A stretch of 64,000 bases of DNA from Eriocheir sinensis (Eukaryota; Arthropoda; Malacostraca; Decapoda; Varunidae): contig NW_026110806.1 in NCBI RefSeq assembly GCF_024679095.1, forward strand, positions 338,501 through 402,500, written 5' to 3'. Of the stretch, positions 27,401 through 39,673 are shown one piece after another. Position 1 is the first letter of the stretch. Each line of letters opens with the position of its first letter. The notes under the pieces were generated by a model. It was given only the letters and a program-made list of their open reading frames with translations. It ran no database searches and had not been told where the DNA came from. The position numbers were made by a program, and so were the translations under genes.

Positions 27401-27415
27401 ACGCCATCCCCGCAC
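12431..27415. repeat. 36-bp CCNCC-rich minisatellite, about 415 units in 15 kb
   Basis: Tandem 36-bp units carry 'cacgccacccccgcc' and 'cctcctcctgtccctcg'. Plus-strand frames give RTPPPPPPPPVP, HATPATASSCPS and ARHPRHRLLLSL; minus-strand frames give glycine-rich, CEGQEEAVAGVA and ARDRRRRWRGWR-like units. Because the unit has no stop in most frames, huge overlapping open frames arise (up to 1424 codons at 23208-27482, 1091 at 19914-23189, 991-class elsewhere). Variation is spread over all three codon positions and small indels switch frame often, which argues against a proline-rich protein. Marked unit variants recur at regular distances, showing higher-order repeats. The minus strand is G-rich with closely spaced GG and GGGGG runs. 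Confidence 0.96.
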
Positions 27416-29970
27416 ACTAAGCCAGGGTCAGCATCCCACCCTGAACACTAAGCCAGGGTCAGCATCCCACCCTGAACAATAAGAAAGAGTCAGCATCCCA
27501 CCCTGAACACTAAGCCAGGGTCAGCGTCCCACCCTGAACACTAAGCCAGGGTCAGCATCCCACCCTGAACACTAATCCAGGGTCAGCATCCCACCCTGAA
27601 CACTAAGCCAGGGTCAGCATCCCACCCTGAACACTAAGCCAGGGTCAGCATCCCACCCTGAACACTAAGCCATGGTCAGCATCCCACCCTGAACACTAAG
27701 CCAGGGTCAGCATCCCACCCTGAACACTAAGCCAGGGTCAGCAGCCCACCCTGAACACTAGGCCAGGGTCAGCATCCCACCCTGAACAATAAGCCAGGGT
27801 CATCATCTCAACCTGAACACTAAGCCAGGGTCAGCATCCCACCCTGAACACTAAGCCAGGGTCAGCATCTCACCCTGAACACTAAGGCAGGGTCAGCATC
27901 CCACCCTGAACACTAAGCCAGGGTCAGCAGCCCACCCTGAACACTAAGCCAGGGTCAGCATCCCACCCTGAACGCTAAGCCAGGGTCAGCATCCCACCCT
28001 GAACACTAAGCCAGGGTCAGCATCTCACCCTGAACGCTAAGCCAGGGTCAGCATCCCACCCTGAACACTAAGCCAGGGTCAGCATCCCACCCTGAACACT
28101 AAGCCAGGGTCAGCATCCCACCCTGAACGCTAAGCCAGGGTCAGCATCCCACCCTGAACGCTAAGCCAGGGTCAGCATCCCACCCTGAACACTAAGCCAG
28201 GGTCAGCATCCCACCCTGAACGCTAAGCCAGGGTCAGCATCCCACCCTGAACACTAAGCCAGGTTCAGCATCCCACCCTGAACGCTAAGCCAGGGTCAGC
28301 ATCCCACCCTGAACACTAAGCCAGGGTCAGCATCCCACCCTGAACACTAAGCCAGGGTCAGCATCTCACCCTGAACACTAAGCCAGGGTCAGCATCCCAC
28401 CCTGAACGCTAAGCCAGGGTCAGCATTCCACCCTGAACACTAAGCCAGGGTCAGCATCCCACCCTGAACGCTAAGCCAGGGTCAGCATCCCACCCTGAAC
28501 ACTAAGCCAGGGTCAGCATCTCACCCTGAACGCTAAGCCAGGGTCAGCATCCCACCCTGAACACTAAGCCAGGGTCAGCATCCCACCCTGAACGCTAAGC
28601 CAGGGTCAGCATCCCACCCTGAACACTAAGCCAGGGTCAGCATCCCACCCTGAACACTAAGCCAGGGTCAGCATCCCACCTGAACACTAAGCCAGGGTCA
28701 GCATCCCACCCTGAACACTAAGCCAGGGTCAGCATCCCACCCTGAACGCTAAGCCAGGGTCAGCATCCCACCCTGAACACTAAGCCAGGGTCAGCATCCC
28801 CCCCTGAACACTAAGCCAGGGTCAGCATCCCACCCTGAACACTAAGCCAGGGTCAGCATCCCACCCTGAACGCTAAGCCAGGGTCAGCATCCCACCCTGA
28901 ACACTAAGCCAGGGTCAGCATCCCACCCTGAACACTAAGCCAGGGTCAGCATCCCACCCTGAACACTAAGCCAGGGTCAGCATCCCACCCTGAACGCTAA
29001 GCCAGGGTCAGCATCCCACCCTGAACGCTAAGCCAGGGTCAGCATCCCACCCTGAACACTAAGCCAGGGTCAGCATCCCACCCTGAACACTAAGCCAGGG
29101 TCAGCATCTCACCCTGAACACTAAGCCAGGGTCAGCATCCCACCCTGAACGCTAAGCCAGGGTCAGCATCCCACCCTGAACACTAAGCCAGGGTCAGCAT
29201 CCCACCCTGAACACTAAGCCAGGGTCAGCATCCCACCCTGAACACTAAGCCAGGGTCAGCATCCCACCCTGAACGCTAAGCCAGGTCAGCATCCCACCCT
29301 GAACACTAAGCCAGGGTCAGCATCCCACCCTGAACGCTAAGCCAGGGTCAGCATCCCACCCTGAACACTAAGCCAGGGTCAGCATCCCACCCTGAACACT
29401 AAGCAAGGTCAGCATCCCACCCTGAACACTAAGCCAGGGTCAGCATCCCACCCTGAACGCTAAGCCAGGGTCAGCATCCCACCCTGAACACTAAGCCAGG
29501 GTCAGCATCCCACCCTGAACACTAAGCCAGGGTCAGCATCCCACCCTGAACACTAAGCCAGGGTCAGCATCCCACCCTGAACACTAAGCCAGGGTCAGCA
29601 TCCCACCCTGAACACTAAGCCAGGGTCAGCATCCCACCCTGAACACTAAGCCAGGGTCAGCATCCCACCCTGAACGCTAAGCCATGGTCAGCAACAAACC
29701 CTCAACGCTAATCCAGGGACAGCATCCAAACCTGAACACTTAGCCAGGGTCAGCATCCCACCCTGAACACTAAGCCAGGGTCAGCATCCCACCCTGAACG
29801 CTAAGCCAGGGTCAGCATCCCACCCTGAACGCTAATCCAGGGTCAGCATCCCACCCTGAACACTATGCCTGGGTCAGCATCCCACCCTGAGCACTAAGCC
29901 AGGGTCAGTATCTCACCCTGAACGCTAAGCCAGGGTCAGCATTTCACCCTGAACACTAAGCAGCATCCCA
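27416..29970. repeat. 31-bp satellite, about 82 units
   Basis: Very homogeneous 31-bp units with 'ctaagccagggtcagcat' and 'cccaccctgaac'. The main polymorphism is A/G in 'aac(a/g)ctaag' and C/T in 'catc(c/t)cacc'. Each unit holds a perfect 6-bp inverted repeat, CAGGGT and ACCCTG, separated by 9 nt. The last units (29670-29970) are more diverged, as is usual at an array edge. It starts immediately after the last 36-bp unit. Confidence 0.97.
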
Positions 29971-30690
29971 CCCAGGTAACTATTTTTCTTCCTTTCTTTC
30001 TTCCGTTCATCTCATTCCGTCCATATGTATATTTTTTTCTGAATCTACATATGCTTTGTTGCCTTCTTTGTTTACTTCCTCCCTTTCTTCTATTCCTTAT
30101 ATATTTCTTCCTTTCTTTCTTCATGTTTTCCATCCTTCCCTCCATTCTTCCCTCTCTCCTATAATTTTTTTCTTTATAATAATATTCTTTTCTTTCTTCT
30201 TTCTCTTACACCTCAGTTCGTCCCTTTATTCCTTTCTTTCTGTGTTTCTTCGTCTGTCCATCTAAGCCAGGGTGAAGCCAAAGATAATCAGGCCGCTGCC
30301 GGTTTTCTTTTTTCTCTTAGTTTTAGTTCTCCTCAGTTTCGTTTTTTTTGGTGTTGATTTTATTTTATTTATTTATTTTTTTTTTTTGAGCTCATACGTT
30401 TCGTTCCATTTTGTCATTTTATGTTTTTAGTTTTCTAATTTTTGACTGATCACCTTTTTAGATTTGTTAGGTCATTTTTTTTCTACTACTGCTTGAGTTG
30501 ATTTCTTTGTTGCTTTTTTCTTTTTCTTTTTTATGGCTTCTCTATTTTGATGTTTTGTTGGTGACTTAACGATTTCGTTATATTTTGGAAAGTTAACTAT
30601 TTTTTTTTTTTGTCGGGGGGGATTTTGTCCTTTTTAGGTTACGTCGTGAGGAGATTTTTTGTTGCAAATGGTCAAGGCAGGGTTAAGAGT
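29971..30690. other. T-rich spacer
   Basis: T- and TTC-rich sequence with no recognisable gene. Confidence 0.6.
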
Positions 30691-30806
30691 GTCCAGTGTC
30701 AGGGGACCTTGTTGCGTGGGTCGTCATCAGAGTGTCCATCCATTATTCAGAGAGTGTCCAGGGAGTGTCAGGGTGCCTTGTTGCCTGGGTCGTCATCAGA
30801 GTGTCC
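30691..30806. repeat. 69-bp tandem duplication
   Basis: Two copies, starting 'gtgtcaggggaccttgttgc' near 30696 and 'gtgtcagggtgccttgttgc' near 30765, each ending 'gtcgtcatcagagtgtcc'. Confidence 0.85.
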
Positions 30807-31600
30807 GTGCCTTCGTGCGTGCTTGCGTGCGTGCGTGGGTGCCTACGTACTTGCGTGAGGTCGTGCGTTTTTTCGTGCGTGGCTGCGTGCTTGGTTGTGT
30901 GAGTGTGTGCGTGCGTGCCTGCCTGCATGCTTGCGTGGGTGCGTGCGTCTGTACGTGAGTGTGTGTGCTTGCGTGCGTGTGCATGCGTGGGTACGTGATT
31001 GTGTGCGTGCTTGCGTGTGTGAGTGCTTGTGTGCTGCGTGCGTTGGGCGGTCACTGCCTGCGAGCGTGTGTTCGTCCGTTCCTTCGTGCGTGTGTATACT
31101 CGTGTTCGTGCGTTCGAGCGTGTGTTCGTCCGTTCCTTCGTGCGTGTGTATACTCGTGTTCGTGCGTGCGAGCGTGTGTTCATCCATTCCTTCGTGCGTG
31201 TGTGTACTCGTGTTCGTGCGCGCGAGCGTGCGTTGGGGATGGGTGCGTGCGAGCGTGTGTTCGTCCGTTCCTTCGTGCGTGTGTACTCGTGTTCGTGCGT
31301 GAGAGCGTGTGCTCATCCGTTCCTTCGTGCGTGTGTACTTGTGTTCGTGCGTGCGAGCGTGCGTTGGGGATGGGTGTGTGCGAGCGTGTGTTCGTTCGTT
31401 CGTTCTTGCGTGTGTTCTTGCGTTCGTGCGTGCGAGCGTGGGTGGGGGGTGAGTGCGTGCTTGTGCGTTCGTTCGTTCGTGCGTGTGTGCTTGCGTTCGT
31501 GCGTGCGTGCGTGCGTTTGGGGGGTGAGTGCGAGCGAGCGTGCGTTGGGGAGTGAGTTCGTGCTGGCGTGCGTTGCGGGGTGAGTGCGTGCGTGCTGCGT
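30807..31600. repeat. GCGTGC-rich minisatellite region
   Basis: Irregular 'gcgtgcgtgc' tetranucleotide-like DNA changes into longer units of about 50-80 bp marked by 'gagcgtgtgttcgtccgttcc' variants near 31060, 31110, 31165, 31248, 31301 and 31380. Much of it alternates purine and pyrimidine. Cysteine/valine-rich and Arg/Thr/His-rich open frames across it are artefacts. Confidence 0.85.
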
Positions 31601-31609
31601 GAGCTAGGC

Positions 31610-31796
31610 GAATAACACGCGAGAACTTTTCCTATCGCAGCAGGAGCAAACCGACATCAGCTTCGGCAGCGGCCCCGGGAGTTGCTTCAACTCCCTCTGG
31701 GAGGCCTTCCTCTCCTCTTTTTGTTCCTTATTGGAGGGAAGCCTCCCTATCCTGTCACGGCAGAGCGTTAGTCCATTAGTCCCCTGCTTCATTATC

Positions 31797-31868
<72 letters not shown>

Positions 31869-32055
31869 GTGTGAGGTTCTGAGGCTCGCCAGGCCTCGGG
31901 GATCAGCCACGGGATTTTGATTTCTTGAGATGGAGTCACCCTTTTCCTTTTTCTTACCCTGTATAGGGTCGAGATTTACCACATCACCTCGGTTTGCGAT
32001 ATGCCGTTTTAGGGAGCACAGAGTTGACATTGCATAGGGCTGAATCTAGAGCTAG
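31610..32055 (-). repeat. Dispersed repeat, copy B, with internal (GT)n
   Basis: 31960-32055 is homologous to 7921-8020. The preceding 350 bp probably belong to the same element but match copy A poorly. It contains a hairpin 'gggagttg-ctt-caactccc' near 31677-31695 and an expanded GT tract (31801-31872, with a short GC interruption near 31853). Confidence 0.55.
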
Positions 32056-32078
32056 TTGCACCTTTTGTAGTGAAGATC

Positions 32079-32206
32079 GCTACGGGAGCTGATTGGCTGG
32101 AGGGAGGGAGGGAGATGTTAGCTACGGGAGCTGATTGGCTTGATGGAGGGAGGGTGTGCTTAGCTACAGGATCTGATTGGCTGGATGGAAGGTCTTATTT
32201 ATAAAG
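32079..32206 (+). promoter_or_regulatory. Candidate promoter: three phased CCAAT boxes and a TATA box
   Basis: A 42-bp direct repeat occurs three times (starting 32079, 32121 and 32163). Each copy holds ctgattggct (32089-32098, 32131-32140, 32173-32182), whose complement agccaatcag is the consensus NF-Y/CCAAT box. TATAAA lies at 32200-32205, 18 bp after the third box. The 42-bp spacing is four helical turns, so the boxes would face the same side. The sequence elements are seen; promoter activity is inferred. Confidence 0.4.
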
Positions 32207-32289
32207 TAATCTTCGCCTCGGCACGCCTGTTTGAAAAGCCTCTCGTTGAAGTTGCCGGGGTATTCACGGACTGTTTTGTGATCCTAGTG

Positions 32290-32397
32290 ATGGCTGTACA
32301 CGCCTTCAGCGTCATGAATGGTAAAGTCACCCGTGACAACTTGGCCAAGCTTCTCCGCGGCCTTGGGAATAGTCGTAAAGGCAGCTCGATACGTTGA
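32290..32397 (+). CDS. Unrecognised 35-residue open frame downstream of candidate promoter
   Basis: This is the first ATG after the TATA box, with good context (G at -3 and +4). The same frame is open from 32185, but that ATG lies upstream of the TATA box, so I prefer 32290. The product contains 'MNGKVTRDNLAKLLRGLG', which loosely resembles the exiting part of a calmodulin-type EF-hand; the acidic loop residues are largely absent and I would not assign a function. A GGGGTAAGAAG splice-donor-like site follows near 32415, beyond the stop codon. It could be a first-exon relic, or chance. Confidence 0.2.
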   Translation: MAVHAFSVMNGKVTRDNLAKLLRGLGNSRKGSSIR

Positions 32398-32399
32398 AA

Positions 32400-33397
<998 letters not shown>

Positions 33398-33500
33398 AGG
33401 TTGGATCGGCGCGTTTCGGGAGGCTTCTGGACGAGGCAGTGAAAAGCTTTTCGAAAAGCCTTTCAAAAAACGGCGGGCGAGAACGGGGCAAAGGCAGCCC

Positions 33501-34260
33501 TTGATCAACCAACCCGTAGCGTCAGTGCGACTCACAAGAAACTGTGTAACTAACCACGCCTCAGACAAGCGAACTGGTACAACTCGTCACGGCCACATTT
33601 CTATCATGTACACAAATGCACGTAGTTTAATACCCAAAAAGGACGAAATTAGGGCGTATATTGCAACAGAGAAACCAGATGTGGTAGCCATCACAGAGAC
33701 TTGGGCCAACTCTACCCATCTAGAATCCGAAATGTCATTCCCTGGGTACGAAAGCTTCCACAAAAGTCGAAAGCACAAGAAAGGAGGAGGAGTAGTTTGC
33801 TACGTAAAAAGTACACTCCCTGCCATAAAAATAGACAAACAGGACGCAGAGAAATACGATTCTGTCTATGTGGAAATAACCGCAAATAACAAGAAACTAA
33901 CACTTGCAACCGTATACAGGCCTCCGAAACAACAGGCAGCCGATGACACTGCCCTCTACGAAGAGATTCACTCTCTAACACAAAGCAAGGAAGCAATTAT
34001 AATTGGGGACTTTAATTGCCCTAACATTGACTGGGGACTGATGACTGGAGATCAAGAGGGTAACAGGCTTTTATAAATGGTGGAGGATTCGTTCCTCACT
34101 CAAGTTGTAACTCAACCAACAAGAGGAAACAATCTGCTGGATCTGGTATTAGTAAGCGACCCGACCTCATTCGCGACTGTACAGTTGGTGAGAAACTTAA
34201 TGGGTGCGATCACCACTTAATCCGTTTTAATATCAACATATGTCACAAACTCGTAGATAA
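33501..34260 (+). pseudogene. CR1 endonuclease domain (broken)
   Basis: The N-terminal endonuclease of ORF2 nicks target DNA to prime reverse transcription. Visible motifs in order: 'YTNARSL', the catalytic-Glu motif 'ITETW', 'YRPP' and 'GDFNCPNIDW'. The stop at 34074-34076 interrupts it; the same frame then continues to 'NLLDLVLVSD'. Near 34160 a frameshift moves the coding sense to another frame, where the last catalytic motif 'CDHHLIRF' is found near 34205-34230. All expected motifs therefore survive but not in one frame. The start at 33501 is only the first ATG of the open frame; the real ORF2 start may lie upstream. Confidence 0.85.
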
Positions 34261-34261
34261 T

Positions 34262-36364
34262 CCATCAGTGATACCAGATTACAAAAAAGGAAATTTCAAC
34301 TTAGCCCGTGCACTGCTTCCCCCTACGACCTGGGACCAACTTGGCATCACCGACAATACAATCGACAACGCGTGGAACGTCTTCAAAGATAAGCTGTTGC
34401 AAGTAGAAGGCTACAGTGCCTACGAAATCCAGGCGAGTAAATGGGGCCGTAGATCCACCGTGGATGACCAGAGAAATAAAAGGGCAGTATACCTAAAAAA
34501 AGGAATTATAATTTGATGAAAGAATGCTACGGCCGAAGCCAGCACACAGTACCACAACAGCCTCAGAGCTTGTCGCAGCCTTATTCGGAGTAGCAAACGC
34601 AACTATGAAAAGCAAATAGCGCGCGAAATCAAAACTAACTCCAAGAAATTCTTCACGTACATAAGATCGAAAAAGAAAGTAAAATCCAATATTGGTCCCC
34701 TGACAGACGAGACTGGATCTGTAACTCAGGACAGTAAACAGATGGCCAGAATCCTCAACAATAACTTCGCATCCGTATTCACAGTCGAGGACATCGAAAC
34801 CATTCCCGAGAGCCCTGCCCCGCCGAGTGAGATCACGCCGATGGAAATTGACTCAATATGCGACCAAGAAGTAAAAAAGTACTTGGACAAACTCGACACG
34901 AACAAGTCAACGGGACCCGACAGTTTGTCCCCGCGGTTATTAAAAGAGCTTAAACAACAAATACTTCAACCACTCACTACCATACTCAACCGGTCAGTTC
35001 AACTAAACAAGGTCCCGGTAGACTGGAAGATGGCGAACGTAACACCGATTTTCAAAAAAGGAGACAAAAGCGTTGCTTTAAACTACAGGCCCATAAGTTT
35101 GACATCAGTAGCAGGAAAAATACTCGAAAAGATTATTTGAGATAAACTTGTTAAGTTTCTAGAAAACAATAATATAATCTCCGATACCCAGCATGGCTTC
35201 AGAAACAAGCGCTCCTGCCTAACGAATTTATTAGACTTCTTCCAAGGTATATATAAGAACTGGGATGCCCACATCCCCAGTGATGTTATATACCTGGACT
35301 TTCAGAAAGCCTTCGACAAGGTACCGCACGAGCGACTCTTTAAAAAACTGCACTCGGCGGGCATCGGAGCCAATCTGATCGCGTGGATAAGAGATTGGCT
35401 CACCGACAGAAAACAACGAGTACTACTCAACGGACAGCCTTCCGATTGGCTACCAGTCACTAGTGGAGTGCCTCAAGGGTCAGTGCTGGGACCCATCCTC
35501 TTTATCATATATATCAATGACCTAGAATCAGGACTGAAATCCACAATATCGAAATTTGCAGATGACACCAAGGTGGGTGGAGATGCCCTCACAAAGACCG
35601 ACTGCGAAATCATTCAGAAAGACCTCAATCACATTATCGAATGGTCGGAAAAATGGCAAATGTCTTTTAATGTTGACAAATGCAAAGTCATGCACATTGG
35701 GTCCCAAAATAGTAACCACACATACATCATGAATGGGAGACCTCTGCAAGCGATGCAGGAGGAAAAGGATCTTTGAGTCACTATCAGCAGTGACCTGAAA
35801 CACGCGAATCACTGTAAAAAAGCATACAACAAGGCCAACATTATGCTCGGGTTCATAGCGAGGAACTTCGAGTGTAAAACACCAGACGTGATGCTATCCT
35901 TGTATAATTCCATGGTAAGACCGCACCTCGAGTATGCAGTGCAGTTCTGGTCTCCCAATTACAGAAAGGACATTGCTTTACTGGAAAGGATTCAACGACG
36001 CGCCACAAAGATGATTCCAACCTTCAGGGCTCAACCGTACGAGGAACGACTCAAGCGACTCAATCTCTTTACATTGGAGAAAAGACGCCTACGAGGGGAT
36101 ATGATTCAAGTCTTAAAGTATCTAAAAAAGTTCAATAACGTCGATTACTCCAAATTCTTTGAACTGCAAACCAACTCAAGAACTAGAAATAACGGTTTAC
36201 CCATTCAGTCGAGTCGATGTAACACAGACATTGGAAGGAGTTTCTTTTCAAACCGAATCATCCGCCACTGGAACAATCTTCCCTCAGAAGTAGTAAATGC
36301 GAATACCATCAACTCCTTCAAATATAGAATCGACCGTCATTTCGCTGCGTCAGGAGTAAACTGA
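34262..36364 (+). pseudogene. CR1 reverse transcriptase domain (broken by stops)
   Basis: One frame runs from about 34160 to the natural stop at 36362-36364, interrupted by stops at 34514-34519 (two in a row), 35138-35140 and 35774-35776. Reverse-transcriptase landmarks are 'NYRPISLTS', motif A 'LDFQKAFDKVPHE', motif B 'SGVPQGSVLGP' and motif C 'KFADDTKV'. The catalytic pair is FADD, as is common in CR1. The C-terminal part includes 'VRPHLEYAVQFWSP', 'RRATKMIP', 'LEKRRLRGDMI' and 'HWNNLPSEVV', a block I recognise from CR1 elements of birds and many invertebrates. The enzyme copies LINE RNA at the chromosomal target. No RNase H domain is seen. Confidence 0.9.
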
Positions 36365-36582
36365 ATAACGAGGGGCTTCCATCTGCTCCTCAATATCGAG
36401 GTGCTTTCATCTGCTCACCAAGCCCCAAGTGGCGGTCGAGCAGATTAAATCACCCAAGCGGGCGACCTCGTAATGAGCCAATAGGCTTTCTGTTGCCTGC
36501 ATTTCCATGTTTCCATGTTTCCATGTTTCTCTTTTTTCTCATCTTTTCCTTTCCTCTTCTCTCATTTCCCTTCTCTTATTTT

Positions 36583-36879
<297 letters not shown>

Positions 36880-37687
36880 ACTCTCAGCTTGGTCGGATAG
36901 ATGGGAGATGCCCTTTAACGTAGACAAGTGCCAGGTCCTTCAAGTTGGAACGAGGAATAAGAAGTTCGATTACGAAATGCGCGGCGTTAAACTCAAAAGC
37001 GTTCAATGCGTCAAGGACTTGGGGGTCAAAACCGCGTCAAACCTCAAATTCTCACAGCAATGCATCGATGCAGCAAATAAAGCGAACAGAACGTTGGGCT
37101 TCATTAAAAGAAACTTTTTATTTAAGACCCCACTTGGAATATGCGGTACAGTTTTGGTCTCCCCACTATGCAAAGGACATTGCTAAATTAGGTGTTCAGC
37201 GTCGGGCAACGAAAATGATCCCTTCCTTGCGCAACAAATCCTACGAAGAAAGGCTTTCCACCCTTAACATGTTCTCTCTTGAGAAACGTCGCCTCCGAGG
37301 AAAACTGATCGAATGTTTTAAAATACTTAATGGTTTCACGAATATAGACAGATCAACATTGTTTATGATCGATGACACTTTGCGCACGAGGAGCAATGTC
37401 GTAAAACTCAGATGGAGACAAGTAAATTCAGACTGCACCAAATTTTTCTTCACCAACGTTGTAGTGCGAGAATGGAATAAGCTCCCACCATCAGTGGTCC
37501 AGTGTAACACGATTGACTCCTTCAAAAATAAGCTCGACCGTCACTTCCTTCAACTTAATACCAACTAGAGTAGAAATGCAACGTTTTGGAGTCTTCTTAT
37601 TAATGTAAAATCACTTAGGTTTAAGGGCAGACCACCAAGTCTGGACCATGGGGTCTGTGTGGTCTGATTTTCTATGTAAATATATGT

Positions 37688-37691
<4 letters not shown>
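36880..37691 (+). mobile_element. Second CR1 LINE, 5'-truncated 3' fragment
   Basis: Begins in coding sequence at the post-palm region ('AWSDRWEMPFNVDKC'), so the copy is strongly 5' truncated. It reaches 'IKRNFLFKT', then a short deletion and frameshift near 37120-37150 remove the expected 'LYNS.VR' segment. The other frame resumes at 'RPHLEYAVQFWSPHY' and ends at the stop 37566-37568. A 3' UTR of about 120 bp ends in tatgtaaa-ta-tatgtaaa before the next TC tract. It differs from the first copy throughout, so it is a different CR1 subfamily and not a tandem duplicate. Confidence 0.85.

Positions 37692-37773
<82 letters not shown>
37692..37773. repeat. (TC)n microsatellite, 82 bp
   Basis: Perfect TC tract immediately after the tail of the second CR1 fragment. 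Confidence 0.97.
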
Positions 37774-37775
<2 letters not shown>

Positions 37776-38247
37776 CATTCTATCTATTTCACACTCACTA
37801 ATTGAAAAAAAGGACAAAAGAATAGGACAAAAAGCTTACTAACTAATCCATCTTTGGGAGCGGGCCAGCCTACCCACGTGCGCACCTACAGCTAATTATA
37901 AGGGCGGAAAGAAAGGGCAACTACTGGCTGGCTATAAATATCTCTCAAAAAATATGTTGGCCCAATACTTTTTCCGATATTGGTTCTGGTGGAGGTGGTG
38001 GTGGTGGTAGTGTTTGTTCTGCCTCTATAATCACCACCACCATCACCACCACCACCTCTATCGTCAACACTACCTCAACCATCACCACCACTACCAGTAC
38101 CATTAATCACCACTACCTCTCCACCACTGCCGACATATCACTACCACGAGCTTCACTACCATCACCATAACTTAATCAGCACTACGGTCACCATCACCAT
38201 TATCACCACCATACTGCTGTTACTACTAAAACCATTACTACTACTAT

Positions 38248-38309
<62 letters not shown>

Positions 38310-38395
38310 TACTACTCCTAATAATAATTCTAATACTAATAATAACACGGAAAAAGTCATTAATTACGCCAATGTTTTCTTGCTGTATTTTTCAG
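37774..38395. other. Unassigned spacer with trinucleotide repeats
   Basis: Contains GGT/CCA-rich stretches (37985-38070) and an ACT/TAC tract at about 38234-38307. No gene is seen before the candidate exon. Confidence 0.7.
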
Positions 38396-38453
38396 GGGCC
38401 GCCTCGCCGAAATTGGCCGCGCTGAACGAGCCATAAAAATCCATCCAGCGCCG
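38396..38453 (+). CDS. Candidate internal coding exon, 58 bp
   Basis: A GC-rich island in AT-rich DNA is bounded by a textbook 3' splice site (pyrimidine tract ending 'tatttttcag', AG at 38394-38395) and 5' splice site ('ccg' then 'gtgagttttt', GT at 38454). Skipping the first base, one frame is open throughout: 'GRLAEIGRAERAIKIHPAP'. The other plus-strand frame checked hits a stop. The minus strand is also open but lacks fitting splice sites. I do not recognise the peptide, and there are no neighbouring exons visible. Confidence 0.35.
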
Positions 38454-38591
38454 GTGAGTTTTTGTTTCAACTGTGTTTCGCATTATTTTTTTTTTTCCAT
38501 TGATGTGCCGAATTGTACCGAATTAGTTTAGGAGCGAGATAACTTTGTGCGTGTGTGTGTGTATGTGTGTGATTCGAAATGTTCACGGATA

Positions 38592-38631
<40 letters not shown>

Positions 38632-39673
38632 CAATCACATTCACACTCACTCTCCCCATCCCTCTCTTAACCATTCATTAACCTCATAACATAGCCACAC
38701 CTTGTAGTCAGTCACCACTCCACTCATCTCCATTCCAGTCATCACCCATCACCACTAACACCGCTACATAACATCACCACCACTAACACCACCACCAGTC
38801 CTCGTCATCACCACCTCCTTCACGCTGTAACCTCACCTCACCTTTCACCCCCTCCTCTTTACCTGTCCGCGCGCACCTGTTGACAATACGCCGCCTGATT
38901 TACATTCAAGGAGCCGAGTCCGCCCACAATATAGGAGCACGATTTTTTTTTTTTACCTTTTTTCCTTTTTTCCTGCATGTTTTTTTTTTCTTTTTTTCTT
39001 TTTTGTTCTTCTTGTTTTCTTGTATTTGTTGTTCTTCTTCTTCTTTCTTATTTTACTCGTTTTCTGGCTTTTATTTCACTATTGATTTTTCTTATTCTAT
39101 TTTTTTAACTCACTGATTTTGTCTTTTCCTTTTGACCTCTTTCCTTATTTCTTGTTTTTTTCTTCTTTACTTGTTTTTTTTCTCAGTGGTGACGTCATAG
39201 GGAAAGGGTGATGATGATGATGATGATGATGATGATGACAAGGAAGGAAGGAATGGAGGGGTATGAGAGGAAGGGGAAGGAAAGGGGTAGGAAGGAAAGG
39301 GGAAGGTAGGAGAGGTAGGTAGATAAGTAAGGAGGATGGGAAGGGAAGGAAAGGGAAAGGAGGAAGAGAAGGGAAGGGAAGAGAAGGGAAGGAGGAGGAT
39401 GATGATAAGGAGGAGGTTGATAGGTAGGCAAGGGGAGGAAAGGGTAGGAAGGAAGAGATGATGATGATGAAGATGAGGAAGAGGAAGAGAAAGTGAAAGA
39501 AAAAAAAAGAGAAGAAACTGAATGAGAAGAAAGAGAGAGGAGAAAAAGAAAGAGAGAAAGAGGAGAAGAAAAGAAAAAAAGAGAAAGAGTAAGAGAAGGA
39601 GAAAGAGAGGAGGAGGAGGAGGAGGAGGAAGAGGAGGAGGAAGAACAAGATTAAATAAACAAATAGAAGGAAA

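Noticed and set aside
19914..27482. Giant proline/arginine/alanine-rich open frames (1091 and 1424 codons)
   Set aside because: They arise from a stop-poor 36-bp repeat, overlap equally long frames on both strands and switch frame at small indels. No start exon or conserved domain.
27416..29970. CRISPR-like array
   Set aside because: Units are uniform 31-bp tandem repeats without variable spacers, in a eukaryotic genome.
30743..31583. Cys/Val-rich and Arg/Thr/His-rich open frames
   Set aside because: Produced by GCGT-type repeats in several frames on both strands.
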